NCBI GenBank assembly: GCA_040766665.1
Contig: JAXGQD010000004.1
Location: 124,001-188,000 of the forward strand
DNA length: 64,000 nucleotides
Reading direction: 5' to 3'
From: JAXGQD01 sp040766665
Lineage (GTDB): Bacteria; Bacillota; Clostridia; Saccharofermentanales; Fastidiosipilaceae
The stretch's first letter is position 1, and every line of letters begins with the position of its first letter. A program made the position numbers and the translations under genes. The notes under the pieces were generated by a model, which did no database searches, had not been told where the DNA came from, and worked only from the letters and a program-made list of their open reading frames with translations. Positions 45,144 through 54,260 of this stretch are shown in pieces.

Positions 45144-46505
45144 ATGTTTGAACGCTTGGAAATCATGGAAACGCAACGCATGTTTGAGCGCGAGCATTTG
45201 GATGTGCGCACGGTGACCATGGGTATTAACTTGCTGGACTGCGCTGCAGAGAATGCTGAAGTCGCCTGCCGACGCATTTACGACAAGATTTCTCGTTATG
45301 CGGAGCATCTCCTGGACACGTCACGGGCAATTACGGCGGAATACGGTGTACCGATTATTAACACCCGTATCTCGGTGACGCCTATTTCACTGGTGGCGGC
45401 TGCTTCGCGATGTTCGGATTATTTGCCTTTTGCCTTGGCTTTGGATAAAGTCGCGGCCAACTGCGGGGTCAATTTTATCGGGGGCTTTTCAGCTCTGGTT
45501 CATAAAGGGTTTACGGAGAGTGACAAAAAGCTGATGCAGGCTCTGCCCTATGCCTTGTCGGAAACAGAGCGCGTGTGTGCGTCGCTGAATTTGGCGACAA
45601 CACGTGTGGGTATCAATATGGATGCAGTGAAAGCCATGGGGCCGATTATTAAAGAAACGGCTGCCCTGACGGCGGGTACCAATGCTTACGGTTGCTGTAA
45701 GTTGGTGGTTTTTGCCAATGCACCGGAGGACAATCCTTTTATGGCCGGTGCCTTTACGGGTCCCGGTGAGCCGGAAGCGGTCATCAATGTAGGGGTCAGT
45801 GGTCCAGGCGTGGTGCTTAGCGCCCTGAAAAAAATGAGCCCGGAAGCGGATTTGGGCGAACTGGCGGAGACGATTAAGCGGACGGCCTTCAAAATTACAC
45901 GCGTCGGGCAGTTGGTTGCGCAGGAAGCAGCAGAACGATTGGGTGTTGATTTTGGTATTATTGATCTTTCTCTGGCTCCGACTCCGGCAAAAGGCGATTC
46001 AATCGCGCGCATTCTCGAAGCTATGGGACTTGAGAATTGTGGGGCATGGGGAACGACTGCGGCATTGGCGATGCTCAATGACGCCGTGAAAAAGGGCGGC
46101 ACGATGGCTTCATCTTTTGTCGGTGGCCTGTCCGGTGCATTTATACCTGTATCCGAGGATGAGGGCATGATTGCAGCCGTTGAAGCCGGTTCACTGAGTT
46201 TGGAAAAGCTGGAAGCCATGACCTGTGTCTGTTCGGTCGGCATCGATATGGCGGCTATTCCCGGCGATACACCGGCCGAAACCATATCCGGTATCATTGC
46301 TGATGAGATGGCGATCGGAACATTTAATAATAAAACGACAGCCGTCCGCATTATCCCGGTACCAGGTAAAAAGGTCGGAGACAAAGTATCTTATGGTGGA
46401 CTCTGGGGCGATGCACCGATTATGAGTGTCAACCCCTCGTCAGCGGCTGTTTTTATCGCGCGAGGTGGACGAATTCCTGCCCCCATCCATAGTATGCGTA
46501 ACTAA
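45144..46505 (+). CDS. UPF0210 (PFL family, DUF711) protein
   Basis: A 453-residue UPF0210 protein: TVTMGINLLDCA near the start, INTRISVTPISLVA, NFIGGFSALVHKGFT, INVGVSGPGVVL and VSYGGLWGDAPIMSVN near the end. It has a glycyl-radical-like fold without the radical loop; the function is unknown. GAGGAAAG lies before the ATG. The gene pair with UPF0237 is widely conserved, which implies a shared role. Confidence 0.93.
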   Translation: MFERLEIMETQRMFEREHLDVRTVTMGINLLDCAAENAEVACRRIYDKISRYAEHLLDTSRAITAEYGVPIINTRISVTPISLVAAASRCSDYLPFALALDKVAANCGVNFIGGFSALVHKGFTESDKKLMQALPYALSETERVCASLNLATTRVGINMDAVKAMGPIIKETAALTAGTNAYGCCKLVVFANAPEDNPFMAGAFTGPGEPEAVINVGVSGPGVVLSALKKMSPEADLGELAETIKRTAFKITRVGQLVAQEAAERLGVDFGIIDLSLAPTPAKGDSIARILEAMGLENCGAWGTTAALAMLNDAVKKGGTMASSFVGGLSGAFIPVSEDEGMIAAVEAGSLSLEKLEAMTCVCSVGIDMAAIPGDTPAETISGIIADEMAIGTFNNKTTAVRIIPVPGKKVGDKVSYGGLWGDAPIMSVNPSSAAVFIARGGRIPAPIHSMRN

Positions 46506-46633
46506 AAGGGTGTCGAAAACGCTTATGCTGAGCCTTGTTGCCAGATAATTGCTCTAAATAAAGCGATTTATTTAACACAAGGATGAAAATTCTATGTTAA
46601 ACTGGCTATAAATCCACACGCGGAGGGCAGGCA

Positions 46634-47209
46634 ATGAAAAGCAAGGAAGAACCTTTGGCACAGATTTCTGCAGCCGAATGGCAAATCATGGAATGCTTAT
46701 GGGCCAATGGGCCGATGTATATGGCTGACATTGTTGCTGAGCTCAAAGATCATCATGAGTGGAGCAGAACCACGGTTTTGACCCTGGCTTCGCGCTTGGA
46801 GAAAAAGGGTTTTATCGGGACAGAACGCAGCAGTAAAGCCTATCTTTATGTGCCTGTGATACCACGAAAGACAGCATTGACTGAACGTTTACAGGCTTTT
46901 GTGGAGGAGACTTTTGCCGGTAATTATTATAGTTTAGCGAAAGTCATCGCCGAGAGCGCCAAACTCAGTGTCGAAGAGGAAAAGAAATTGCGGGCTCGTT
47001 TTAAAGCGGCGAAAGAAAGCCCCGCCGAACCTATTATTGCAGCTCAGGTGGTGACTGCAGAAGAGCCTCTGGCGCAGCGCAAATTGGGCAGCAGTGAGGC
47101 AAGTGAAAAAATCAAAGAAAAAGTCAAAGCCAAGACAAAAAACAAAGACAAAGAGAAAATCGAGAGCGGTAAAGGCAAAAAAGGCGGTAAAAAAGCCAAG
47201 AAAAAGTAA
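46634..47209 (+). CDS. BlaI/MecI/CopY family regulator with lysine-rich tail
   Basis: Residues ~10-125 form a normal BlaI-type winged helix and dimerisation domain (SAAEWQIMECLWANGPMYMADIV; WSRTTVLTLASRLEKKGFI; LSVEEEKKLRARF). After ~150 comes a ~40-residue tail rich in Lys and Glu ending KGKKGGKKAKKK, absent from ordinary BlaI (~125 aa). There is no BlaR1-type sensor protease next to it. GGAGGG precedes the ATG. The target genes are unknown. Confidence 0.88.
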   Translation: MKSKEEPLAQISAAEWQIMECLWANGPMYMADIVAELKDHHEWSRTTVLTLASRLEKKGFIGTERSSKAYLYVPVIPRKTALTERLQAFVEETFAGNYYSLAKVIAESAKLSVEEEKKLRARFKAAKESPAEPIIAAQVVTAEEPLAQRKLGSSEASEKIKEKVKAKTKNKDKEKIESGKGKKGGKKAKKK

Positions 47210-47223
47210 AACCTTTTTCCGTC

Positions 47224-48612
47224 CTAGCTCAGTTCATCCATACGGCGTTTTGCTTCGGCAAGCGCCTTTTTTTCGCTTTCAATCGCAGGGCCGCCGGGCA
47301 GACTGCGCTTGGCAATCGCGGTTTGCAAAGCAATCGCCTCGTATATGTCTTTCTCGAACAAGGGCGAAAATCTTCGGAATGTTTCCATGCTTAATTCGGC
47401 TAAAGTACATTCTTCAGCTAGACAATGCTGTACCAGACGCCCTGACACATGATGGGCCTCGCGGAAGGCTAGACCCTTGGCAACCAAATAATCGGCCACT
47501 TCAGTGGCGTTGGTAAAACCACCTTCGGCAGCCGCCAACATCTTTTCCTTATTGACACTCAGCGTAGCCAGCATGCCGATATAGGGGGGAAGAGTCAGCT
47601 TGAGCGTATCAATGGCCGAAAAAATCGCCTCTTTATCTTCCTGCATGTCTTTGTTATAGGCCAAAGGCAGATTTTTCATCAGGCTGAGCAGGGTGTTCAA
47701 CTGACCAATCATGCGTGCGGCTTTGCCTCTCGCTAACTCCGCCACATCCGGGTTCTTTTTCTGCGGCATGATGCTGGAGCCGGTCGCATAGGCGTCATCC
47801 AATTCAATAAAAGCAAATTCCCGACTGTTCCAGAGGATTATTTCTTCCGATAACCTCGAAATATGTAGCATAAAGAGTGTCAAAGCCCCGACGATTTCAA
47901 TGGCAAAATCACGGTCCGAAACGGCGTCCATACTGTTAGCCGAGATGCGGCTGAAACCGAGTTCTTGTGCGACAAATTCGCGATCCAAGGGAAAACCGCT
48001 TCCAGCCAATGCGGCAGCCCCGAGCGGGCATTCATCCATGCGCGAGAGGGCGTCGTTCAAACGCTCCAGATCGCGTAAAAACATCTGTACATAAGCCATG
48101 AGATGATGGGCAAAAGTCACCGGTTGTGCACGCTGCAAGTGTGTATAGCCGGGCATGATGCTGTCGAGATGCTTTTCCGCTAAGTCCAGGAGGACCTGCA
48201 AGAGTTCAAGCATTTGCGCTTTAATCACAGCGGCTTCATCTCGGATATAGAGCCGTATATCCAAGGCAACTTGATCGTTGCGGGAACGCCCGGTGTGCAG
48301 TTTTTTACCCGCTTCACCGATGCGGCGGGTCAACTCCGCTTCGATAAACATGTGGATGTCTTCGGCGGCTGTATCGAGCAGCAGACTGCCACTTTCTATT
48401 TCGTCTTGAATAGCCAGCAGGCCGCTGCGAATGTCGGCTAGTTCTTCAGGGTTGAGGAGTCCGACCTTCTCCAGCATGGCCGCATGGGCTAAACTGCCTT
48501 GGATATCTTGGCGATAGAGGCGAAAGTCAAAGTCGATCGAGCGATTAAAACGGTGCACGTCTGCTGCCGTATTTTTGGCAAAACGACCCGCCCAAAGTTT
48601 GTCCGATTTCAT
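47224..48612 (-). CDS. argH: Argininosuccinate lyase
   Basis: Last step of arginine synthesis: argininosuccinate to arginine and fumarate. The fumarase/aspartase signature GSSIMPQKKNPDVAEL is present, as are the substrate-binding TGRSRNDQVALD and YTHLQRAQP. Length 462 aa is typical. It follows argG by 54 bases with GGAGG before the ATG, forming an argGH operon. Confidence 0.97.
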   Translation of the reverse strand: MKSDKLWAGRFAKNTAADVHRFNRSIDFDFRLYRQDIQGSLAHAAMLEKVGLLNPEELADIRSGLLAIQDEIESGSLLLDTAAEDIHMFIEAELTRRIGEAGKKLHTGRSRNDQVALDIRLYIRDEAAVIKAQMLELLQVLLDLAEKHLDSIMPGYTHLQRAQPVTFAHHLMAYVQMFLRDLERLNDALSRMDECPLGAAALAGSGFPLDREFVAQELGFSRISANSMDAVSDRDFAIEIVGALTLFMLHISRLSEEIILWNSREFAFIELDDAYATGSSIMPQKKNPDVAELARGKAARMIGQLNTLLSLMKNLPLAYNKDMQEDKEAIFSAIDTLKLTLPPYIGMLATLSVNKEKMLAAAEGGFTNATEVADYLVAKGLAFREAHHVSGRLVQHCLAEECTLAELSMETFRRFSPLFEKDIYEAIALQTAIAKRSLPGGPAIESEKKALAEAKRRMDELS

Positions 48613-48666
48613 CTGTTTTGCTCCTCCTTTGCCGATATTATCCTGAGCTCTTATTTTCGCTGGCCT

Positions 48667-49878
48667 TTATAGCAGTCCATTACGCTTTTTCATCTCCGCC
48701 ACAACTTTAATGGGCAATCCGAAAAGGTTGATAAAACCGCCGGCATCGACTTGATTGTAAACTTCATCTTCTCCAAAGGTTGAGAGTTCTTCGTTATAAA
48801 GAGAATAAGGTGAGCTTGTTCCTGCCGGGAACACGTTTCCTTTATAGAGTTTTAGTTTAACCACACCGCTGACCGTTTTTTGTGTTTCGTCAACAAAAGC
48901 GCTTAGGGCTTCACGCAAGGGGTGGAACCACTGTCCATAATAAACCAGTTCGGCAAAACGTTGGGCGAGCAAATCCTTGTAGTGCAAGGTTTCACGGTCC
49001 AGACAGAGTAATTCCAGTTCACGATGCGCGGCATACATCACGGTACCGCCAGGCGTTTCGTACACGCCGCGTGACTTCATGCCGACCAAGCGGTTCTCCA
49101 CCATGTCCGCAATACCGACGCCGTTTTCTCCGGCTACTTTGTTTAGGTACTCAAGAATAGCACGTGGGCCTTTCACGCCGTCGACTTCGACCGGGATGCC
49201 TTTTTCAAAAACCAGACTCACATAAGTCGGCTTATCAGGGGCCTGTTCAGGGGAAACCATCAGTTTCAAAAGTTTTTCGTAATTGGGTTCGTTTTCAGGG
49301 AACTCCAGGTCCATACCTTCATGGCTGAGATGCCAGAGATTCTGGTCCATTGAGTAGTTATCACTTTTCGTCACCGGGACGGGAATGCCCCGCGCTTCGG
49401 CATAATCGATTTCTTCGTCACGTGATTTGATGTCCCAGATACGCCAGGAAGCAATGATTTTCAGGTCAGGGGCCAGCGCCTTGACGGTCAGTTCAAAACG
49501 GACCTGGTCGTTGCCTTTACCGGTTGCACCATGGGCAATGGCGGTGCAGTTTTCCAAGCGGGCAATTTCCACCATGCGTTTGGCGATGACCGGTCTGGCA
49601 AAAGAGGTGCCTAGGAGATATTTTCCTTCATAAATGGCATGTGCTTTCAGAGTCGGGTAAATAAAATCGGTGATAAATTCATCCGTAATATCTTCGACAT
49701 AGACTTTCTCGGCACCGCACTGTAAAGCTTTGCTACGCAGGGCATCCTCGTCTACGCCGATGCCTACTTCACCGGCCATAGCCACAACTTCACAGTCGTA
49801 GTTTTCTTTGAGCCAGGGAATGATGATGGAGGTGTCGAGACCGCCGGAATAAGCCAGTAATATTCTTTCTTTTGCCAT
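48667..49878 (-). CDS. argG: Argininosuccinate synthase
   Basis: Ligates citrulline and aspartate using ATP. The N-terminus ILLAYSGGLDTSIIIPWL is the PP-loop signature, followed by NCTAIAHGATGKGNDQVRFE. The frame opens at 49893, but ATG 49878 lies seven bases after GAGGAG and gives 403 aa, the standard length. The duplicated htpG segment begins 52 bases upstream, so its promoter region borders the insertion. Confidence 0.97.
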   Translation of the reverse strand: MAKERILLAYSGGLDTSIIIPWLKENYDCEVVAMAGEVGIGVDEDALRSKALQCGAEKVYVEDITDEFITDFIYPTLKAHAIYEGKYLLGTSFARPVIAKRMVEIARLENCTAIAHGATGKGNDQVRFELTVKALAPDLKIIASWRIWDIKSRDEEIDYAEARGIPVPVTKSDNYSMDQNLWHLSHEGMDLEFPENEPNYEKLLKLMVSPEQAPDKPTYVSLVFEKGIPVEVDGVKGPRAILEYLNKVAGENGVGIADMVENRLVGMKSRGVYETPGGTVMYAAHRELELLCLDRETLHYKDLLAQRFAELVYYGQWFHPLREALSAFVDETQKTVSGVVKLKLYKGNVFPAGTSSPYSLYNEELSTFGEDEVYNQVDAGGFINLFGLPIKVVAEMKKRNGLL

Positions 49879-49929
49879 TTTCATACTCCTCATGCAGCCG
49901 TATGCCGCTCATTCTTCATGTTCGCAAGC

Positions 49930-50132
49930 AGATTATCAAACCACGCAGAGCAAGTAAAGGCAAGCCGTGGGAATGGTTAAAATGTGTTAGAATATTTAAG
50001 GCATTTTATGCCAAATGCGCCGCTTTCGCGCAAATATATTTTCTTAAAGCGAGGACAATCAAAGATGCAAACTAAGAGTGGTCAAATTTCGGTCAATACG
50101 GAAAATATTTTCCCTATCATTCGCAAATGGCT
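49930..50132 (+). repeat. ~200-bp direct repeat flanking the IS, copy 1
   Basis: 203 bases nearly identical to 52114-52318. It holds the htpG upstream region, ribosome site and first codons. Differences: copy 2 has an extra AC after CCAC, GCTCGC in place of GCGCCGC, and one extra T in TTTTC. Confidence 0.95.
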
Positions 50133-50163
50133 CGGGAGTTTGACAGTCAGTCCAGGTCATTAA
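50065..50163 (+). pseudogene. htpG 5' fragment cut off by the IS
   Basis: Starts MQTKSGQISVNTENIFPIIR, then KWL, the correct htpG beginning with four Ts in the TTTTC run, and then continues into IS sequence as GSLTVSPGH before the TAA at 50163. GAGGACAATC precedes the ATG. It is the left part of the duplication. Confidence 0.85.
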
Positions 50164-50289
50164 AGTTTAGAGATGTGACAACAGAACCGTAAACGGCTCA
50201 TTTTTATGTCAAATTTTCTCTTCTTATACTTGCACAATCTCTCACAATGTGCTACGCTTCTACCATCTTTCTGAGGGTGGTACTTAAGC

Positions 50290-51999
50290 ATGAGACTACA
50301 AATTGCCGGCAGTAAAAAGGCTCCTTCGCTCTATATTGTCGAGTCGACTTATGACTCCGTGACCGGCAAGAGGTCTAACAGGGTTGTAGAGAAGCTAGGG
50401 ACGCTCGAAGAGCTTTCGCGGGTTCATGAAGACCCCATCGCTTGGGGGCGTGAACTTGCTAAGACGATGACGCTTGAAGAGAAAGAGAACAAAGATGAGA
50501 GGATTGTTGTTAGCTACAATCCCTCAGGCAAGCTCAACAAGGGCAATGAAGCGCTCTTTCAAGGCGGTTATCTCTTCTTACAGAAGATCTACTACGACTT
50601 AGGCTTAGACAAGATCTGTCAGAAGATTTCCGACAAGTATAAGTTTGAGTATGACTTGAATGACATCCTACGGGTCTTAGTCTACGGACGGATCTTGTTT
50701 CCCAAATCCAAGAGGGCGACCTATGAGGAGGCCAAAGGACTCTTGGAACCCCCTGGCTTCGAGTCGCATGATACCTACCGTGCCTTGGAGGTCTTGGCCA
50801 GGGAGAATGAATTTATCCAAAGTGAGCTTTACAAGAATTCAAAGAAGGTCTTGAAGCGCAAGGACAACATTCTCTTTTACGACTGTACCAATTTCTTCTT
50901 TGAACTCGAAGAAGAAGAGGGCTTAAAGCAGTATGGTAGGAGCAAGGAGAACAGACCTAATCCCATCGTCCAAATGGGACTATTTATGGATGCGGACGGG
51001 ATTCCTTTAGCTTTTTGTCTGCATCCGGGAAACACCAATGAGCAGCAGACCTTAAAGCCTCTCGAGCAGCAGATTATAAGAGATTTTGACACCTCACGCT
51101 TTGTGGTCTGTACCGATGCCGGGCTCTCATCGTTAGCCAACCGGAAGTTTAACAGCATTCAAGACCGTGCCTTTATTACCACGCAGTCCTTGAAGAAGCT
51201 CAAAGCTTATCAGAAGCAATGGGCTCTTGCGCCTGAGGCTTGGAAGCTCTTTGGTGACCGGAGATCTTACAATCTCGATGACATCAGGAAAGACAAAGCC
51301 CTACAAGAGAAGTACTGGGACAAGATCTTCTACAAGGAACGGTGGTTCAATGAGCAAGGGCTCGAACAAAGATACATCGTCACCTTCTCGCTTAAGTACA
51401 TGGCCTACACTCAGGCGATTCGCTTAAAGCAAGTAAGCAGAGCTAGTAAGATGGTAGACAGCGGTAGAGCTTCCCGTAAGGGAGTTAATGACCCGGCTCG
51501 TTTTGTCCAGCAACTCTACATTGATGAGGACGGATCCATCTGTGAAACCTCACACACGTATGTCAGCAAGGAGAAAATCCAAAATGAGGCTCAATACGAC
51601 GGTTTCTACTGCTCAGCAACGAATTTGGAAGACGATGCGGGCCTTATCCTCAAAGTGAATCGTCAACGGTGGGAAATGGAAGAGAGCTTCAGGATTATGA
51701 AGTCGGAGTTTAAAGCCAGGCCGGTCTTCCTCTCCAGAGACGACAGGATCACCGCACACTTCATGACCTGCTTTCTAGCGCTCTATGTCTTTCGCTTCTT
51801 GGAGAAGAAATTAGGCGAAGCTTTCACCTGTGAAGACATCACCAAAACACTGCGTAAAATGTCCTTTCTCAAAATACCCCAAGAAGGCTATGTACCCGCT
51901 TATACCAGAAGCGATCTCACGGATGCTCTGCACGATACCGCCGGTTTCTATACGGATTACGGAGATCCTGGGCATGAGTCAGATAGGCAAGGTCATTAA
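50290..51999 (+). CDS. IS1634 family (IS4 superfamily) transposase
   Basis: A full-length 569-residue DDE transposase. The first Asp is in LFYDCTNFFFE (D198) and the second in VVCTDAGLSS (D276). The Glu lies in a WEMEESFRIMKSEF motif (about E464), the IS4-type YREK-like position. The N-terminal part ASKKAPSLYI-like (SLYIVESTYDS) is also typical. GAGGGTGG lies upstream of ATG 50290. No frameshift, so the element may still move. Confidence 0.93.
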   Translation: MRLQIAGSKKAPSLYIVESTYDSVTGKRSNRVVEKLGTLEELSRVHEDPIAWGRELAKTMTLEEKENKDERIVVSYNPSGKLNKGNEALFQGGYLFLQKIYYDLGLDKICQKISDKYKFEYDLNDILRVLVYGRILFPKSKRATYEEAKGLLEPPGFESHDTYRALEVLARENEFIQSELYKNSKKVLKRKDNILFYDCTNFFFELEEEEGLKQYGRSKENRPNPIVQMGLFMDADGIPLAFCLHPGNTNEQQTLKPLEQQIIRDFDTSRFVVCTDAGLSSLANRKFNSIQDRAFITTQSLKKLKAYQKQWALAPEAWKLFGDRRSYNLDDIRKDKALQEKYWDKIFYKERWFNEQGLEQRYIVTFSLKYMAYTQAIRLKQVSRASKMVDSGRASRKGVNDPARFVQQLYIDEDGSICETSHTYVSKEKIQNEAQYDGFYCSATNLEDDAGLILKVNRQRWEMEESFRIMKSEFKARPVFLSRDDRITAHFMTCFLALYVFRFLEKKLGEAFTCEDITKTLRKMSFLKIPQEGYVPAYTRSDLTDALHDTAGFYTDYGDPGHESDRQGH

Positions 52000-52047
52000 A
52001 CAAAGCAAGAAACGTTAGATTGTGCAAAATATAACCATGTAATAATC

Positions 52048-52088
52048 CCTCGTTTCGCCTGATAATACGGGCGATTCGAGGAGTTTTA
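52048..52088 (+). terminator. Hairpin terminator at IS 3' end
   Basis: CCTCG and CGCC pair with GGCG and CGAGG across an internal loop and a 10-base loop, followed by AGTTTTATC. It lies about 50 bases after the transposase stop, inside the IS. Confidence 0.6.
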
Positions 52089-52113
52089 TCTCGCACGAGC
52101 TGTCAAAGACAGG

Positions 52114-52318
52114 AGATTATCAAACCACACGCAGAGCAAGTAAAGGCAAGCCGTGGGAATGGTTAAAATGTGTTAGAATATTTAAGGCATTTTATGCCAA
52201 ATGCTCGCTTTCGCGCAAATATATTTTCTTAAAGCGAGGACAATCAAAGATGCAAACTAAGAGTGGTCAAATTTCGGTCAATACGGAAAATATTTTTCCC
52301 TATCATTCGCAAATGGCT
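52114..52318 (+). repeat. ~200-bp direct repeat flanking the IS, copy 2
   Basis: 205 bases matching 49930-50132 except for three small indel or substitution sites. It runs into the body of htpG. Confidence 0.95.
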
Positions 52319-54197
52319 TTACTCGGACCAAGATATTTTTCTGCGTGAGGTCGTTTCCAACGCGACCGACGCCATCAGCAAATATAAGCGCTTACTGGAA
52401 TTCGGGGAAGCCCGCGCTGAAGGCGAAGAAGAATTTCGTATCGATGTCATTTATGATTCGGCTGCCAAAACGCTGCAAATCATAGATAACGGCATCGGTA
52501 TGACGGCAGAAGAAGTCGAGAAGTACATCAATCAAATCGCCTTTTCCGGAGCTATGGATTTTGTCGAAAAGTATAAAGATAAGGGTGATGCTACCGGCAT
52601 CATCGGTCACTTTGGCTTGGGCTTTTACTCGGTCTTTATGGTTTCCGAGCACGTTACGATCGATTCCCTTTCTTATCAGGAAGGAGCCGAAGCCGTACGC
52701 TGGCAAAGCAGTGACGGCCAAGAATTCAGCCTCTCTGCAGGTGATAAAAGCAGTCGCGGGACATGCATCACGCTCAATTTTGATCAGGAAGCCGAGAAGG
52801 AGCTGACTGCGGAAAAATTGCGTGAGATATTGCACAAGTACTGCCAGTTCATGCCTTACCCCATCTATTTTAGCGATGTAGTGGGCGACAAAGAAGCGCA
52901 GGATCAGCGCGAAAAGTCATACCATACGCGCTTGGAAAGCTATGAAAAACGCCGCAAAGAGAGTTTGGATAAAGGCGAGGCGTTTGATGAGAGCGAACCG
53001 GAGAAGCCGCAGGATTTTGCCCTTCACGCAATTAACAATACAGCCCCCTTATGGCTGAAAGCGCCGAAAGATTGTACTGAAACGGAGTATTTGGACTTCT
53101 ATAAAGAAGCCTTCAATGACTACCGCAAGCCCTTGTTTTGGATTCATCTGAATATGGACTATCCCTTTAGACTCCAAGGCATACTTTATTTCCCACAGGC
53201 GGAGAATCGCTATGAGACGCTGGAAGGGCGAATCAAGCTTTACAATAATCAGGTCTTTGTGGCAGATAACATTAAAGAAGTCATCCCTGAGTTTCTCTTC
53301 CTGCTGAAAGGCGTGATTGACTGTCCGGATCTACCGCTTAATGTTTCTAGGTCCTTTTTGCAAAATGATGCCTACGTCAAAAAACTTTCCGAACACATTA
53401 TACGCAAGGTGGCGGATAAGCTCACACAACTCTATAAGAATGAGCGTGAAGCTTATAACGGCTACTGGAAGGACATCTCTGTTTTTGTGAAGTATGGCTG
53501 TCTGCGTGAGGAAAAGTTCTTTGAGCGGGTAAAAGAAGCCTTGCTCTTCGAAACCGTGGACGGTGAATTCAAAACACGCGAAGAACTGGGTGAGACCATC
53601 TATTATGTCGCCGAACCTGAAAAACAGTCGGTCTATATCCGCCATGCCAAAGAGCAGAGCAGAACGGTCGTCATACTCAATCATGAATTGGATATGCCCT
53701 TTATTCAGATGTTGGAAATGAAGCTGTCGCCTGTGAAGTTCGTGCGCATCGACGCTGCCGTGGAAGGTAAAGCCGCTACGGAAGAAGATGTCAAGTTCTT
53801 TGAGCAGCTTTTCAGAGCAGCCCTGCACGACGAAAACTTAAAGGTAGAGGTTCAGGCGCTGGATGAAAAAGCCCTGCCGACCATGATTAAGGAATCGGAA
53901 GAGAGCCGTCGCATGCAGGAAATGCGCAAGCAGTTTGAGCGCATGTCCGGCAACGGCGAAGGCATGGATTTTGACAGCCTTTTCCCGATTGAGCAGACAC
54001 TCATAGTAAACAGCGCTCACCCGCTGATCAAAAAATTACAGGCTGCAGAGGCGGAAGAGACAGAGAAAAAGCCGGTCTACGATGCCATGTTGAAACAGCT
54101 TTATAAGCTGGCCCAGCTGGGACACGGTTCGCTGCAGGCGGATGCCTTGGCGGATTATGTCGTCGACAGTGTGCAGCTTCTGGAAGAACTACTGTAA
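52250..54197 (+). CDS. htpG: Chaperone HtpG (Hsp90), frameshift near start
   Basis: Bacterial Hsp90, a dimeric ATP-dependent chaperone. The ATP-binding N-terminal domain is intact (YSDQDIFLREVVSNATDAISKY; IDNGIGMTAEEV; IIGHFGLGFYSVFMVSE), as are the middle region (PLNVSRSFLQND) and C-terminal dimerisation part. The native ATG is at 52250 with GAGGAC upstream, but five Ts where copy 1 has four shift the first 15 codons out of frame with the body. A GTG at 52263 is in frame but lacks a good ribosome site. Either htpG is translated weakly from there, or it is inactive, or the extra T is an error. Confidence 0.88.
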
Positions 54198-54260
54198 AGC
54201 ACAGATAGCGAAGCAAACTACGCGCCACAACAAATCATTTGCCGCAAGAGGAGACGAACC

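Larger units (their letters stand above)
50133..52113 (+). mobile_element. IS1634-type insertion sequence
   Basis: A 1981-bp element between the two ~200-bp direct repeats. Its ends share CNNGNNTTTGACAG in inverted orientation (CGGGAGTTTGACAG on the left; CCTGTCTTTGACAG read inwards from the right). It contains one transposase and a hairpin at its 3' end. IS1634 was described as producing unusually long, variable target duplications, which matches this structure. Confidence 0.85.

Noticed and set aside
47094..47516. 140-codon basic plus-strand frame across the blaI tail and argH
   Set aside because: It is a +1 shadow of the lysine-rich tail and then antisense to argH.
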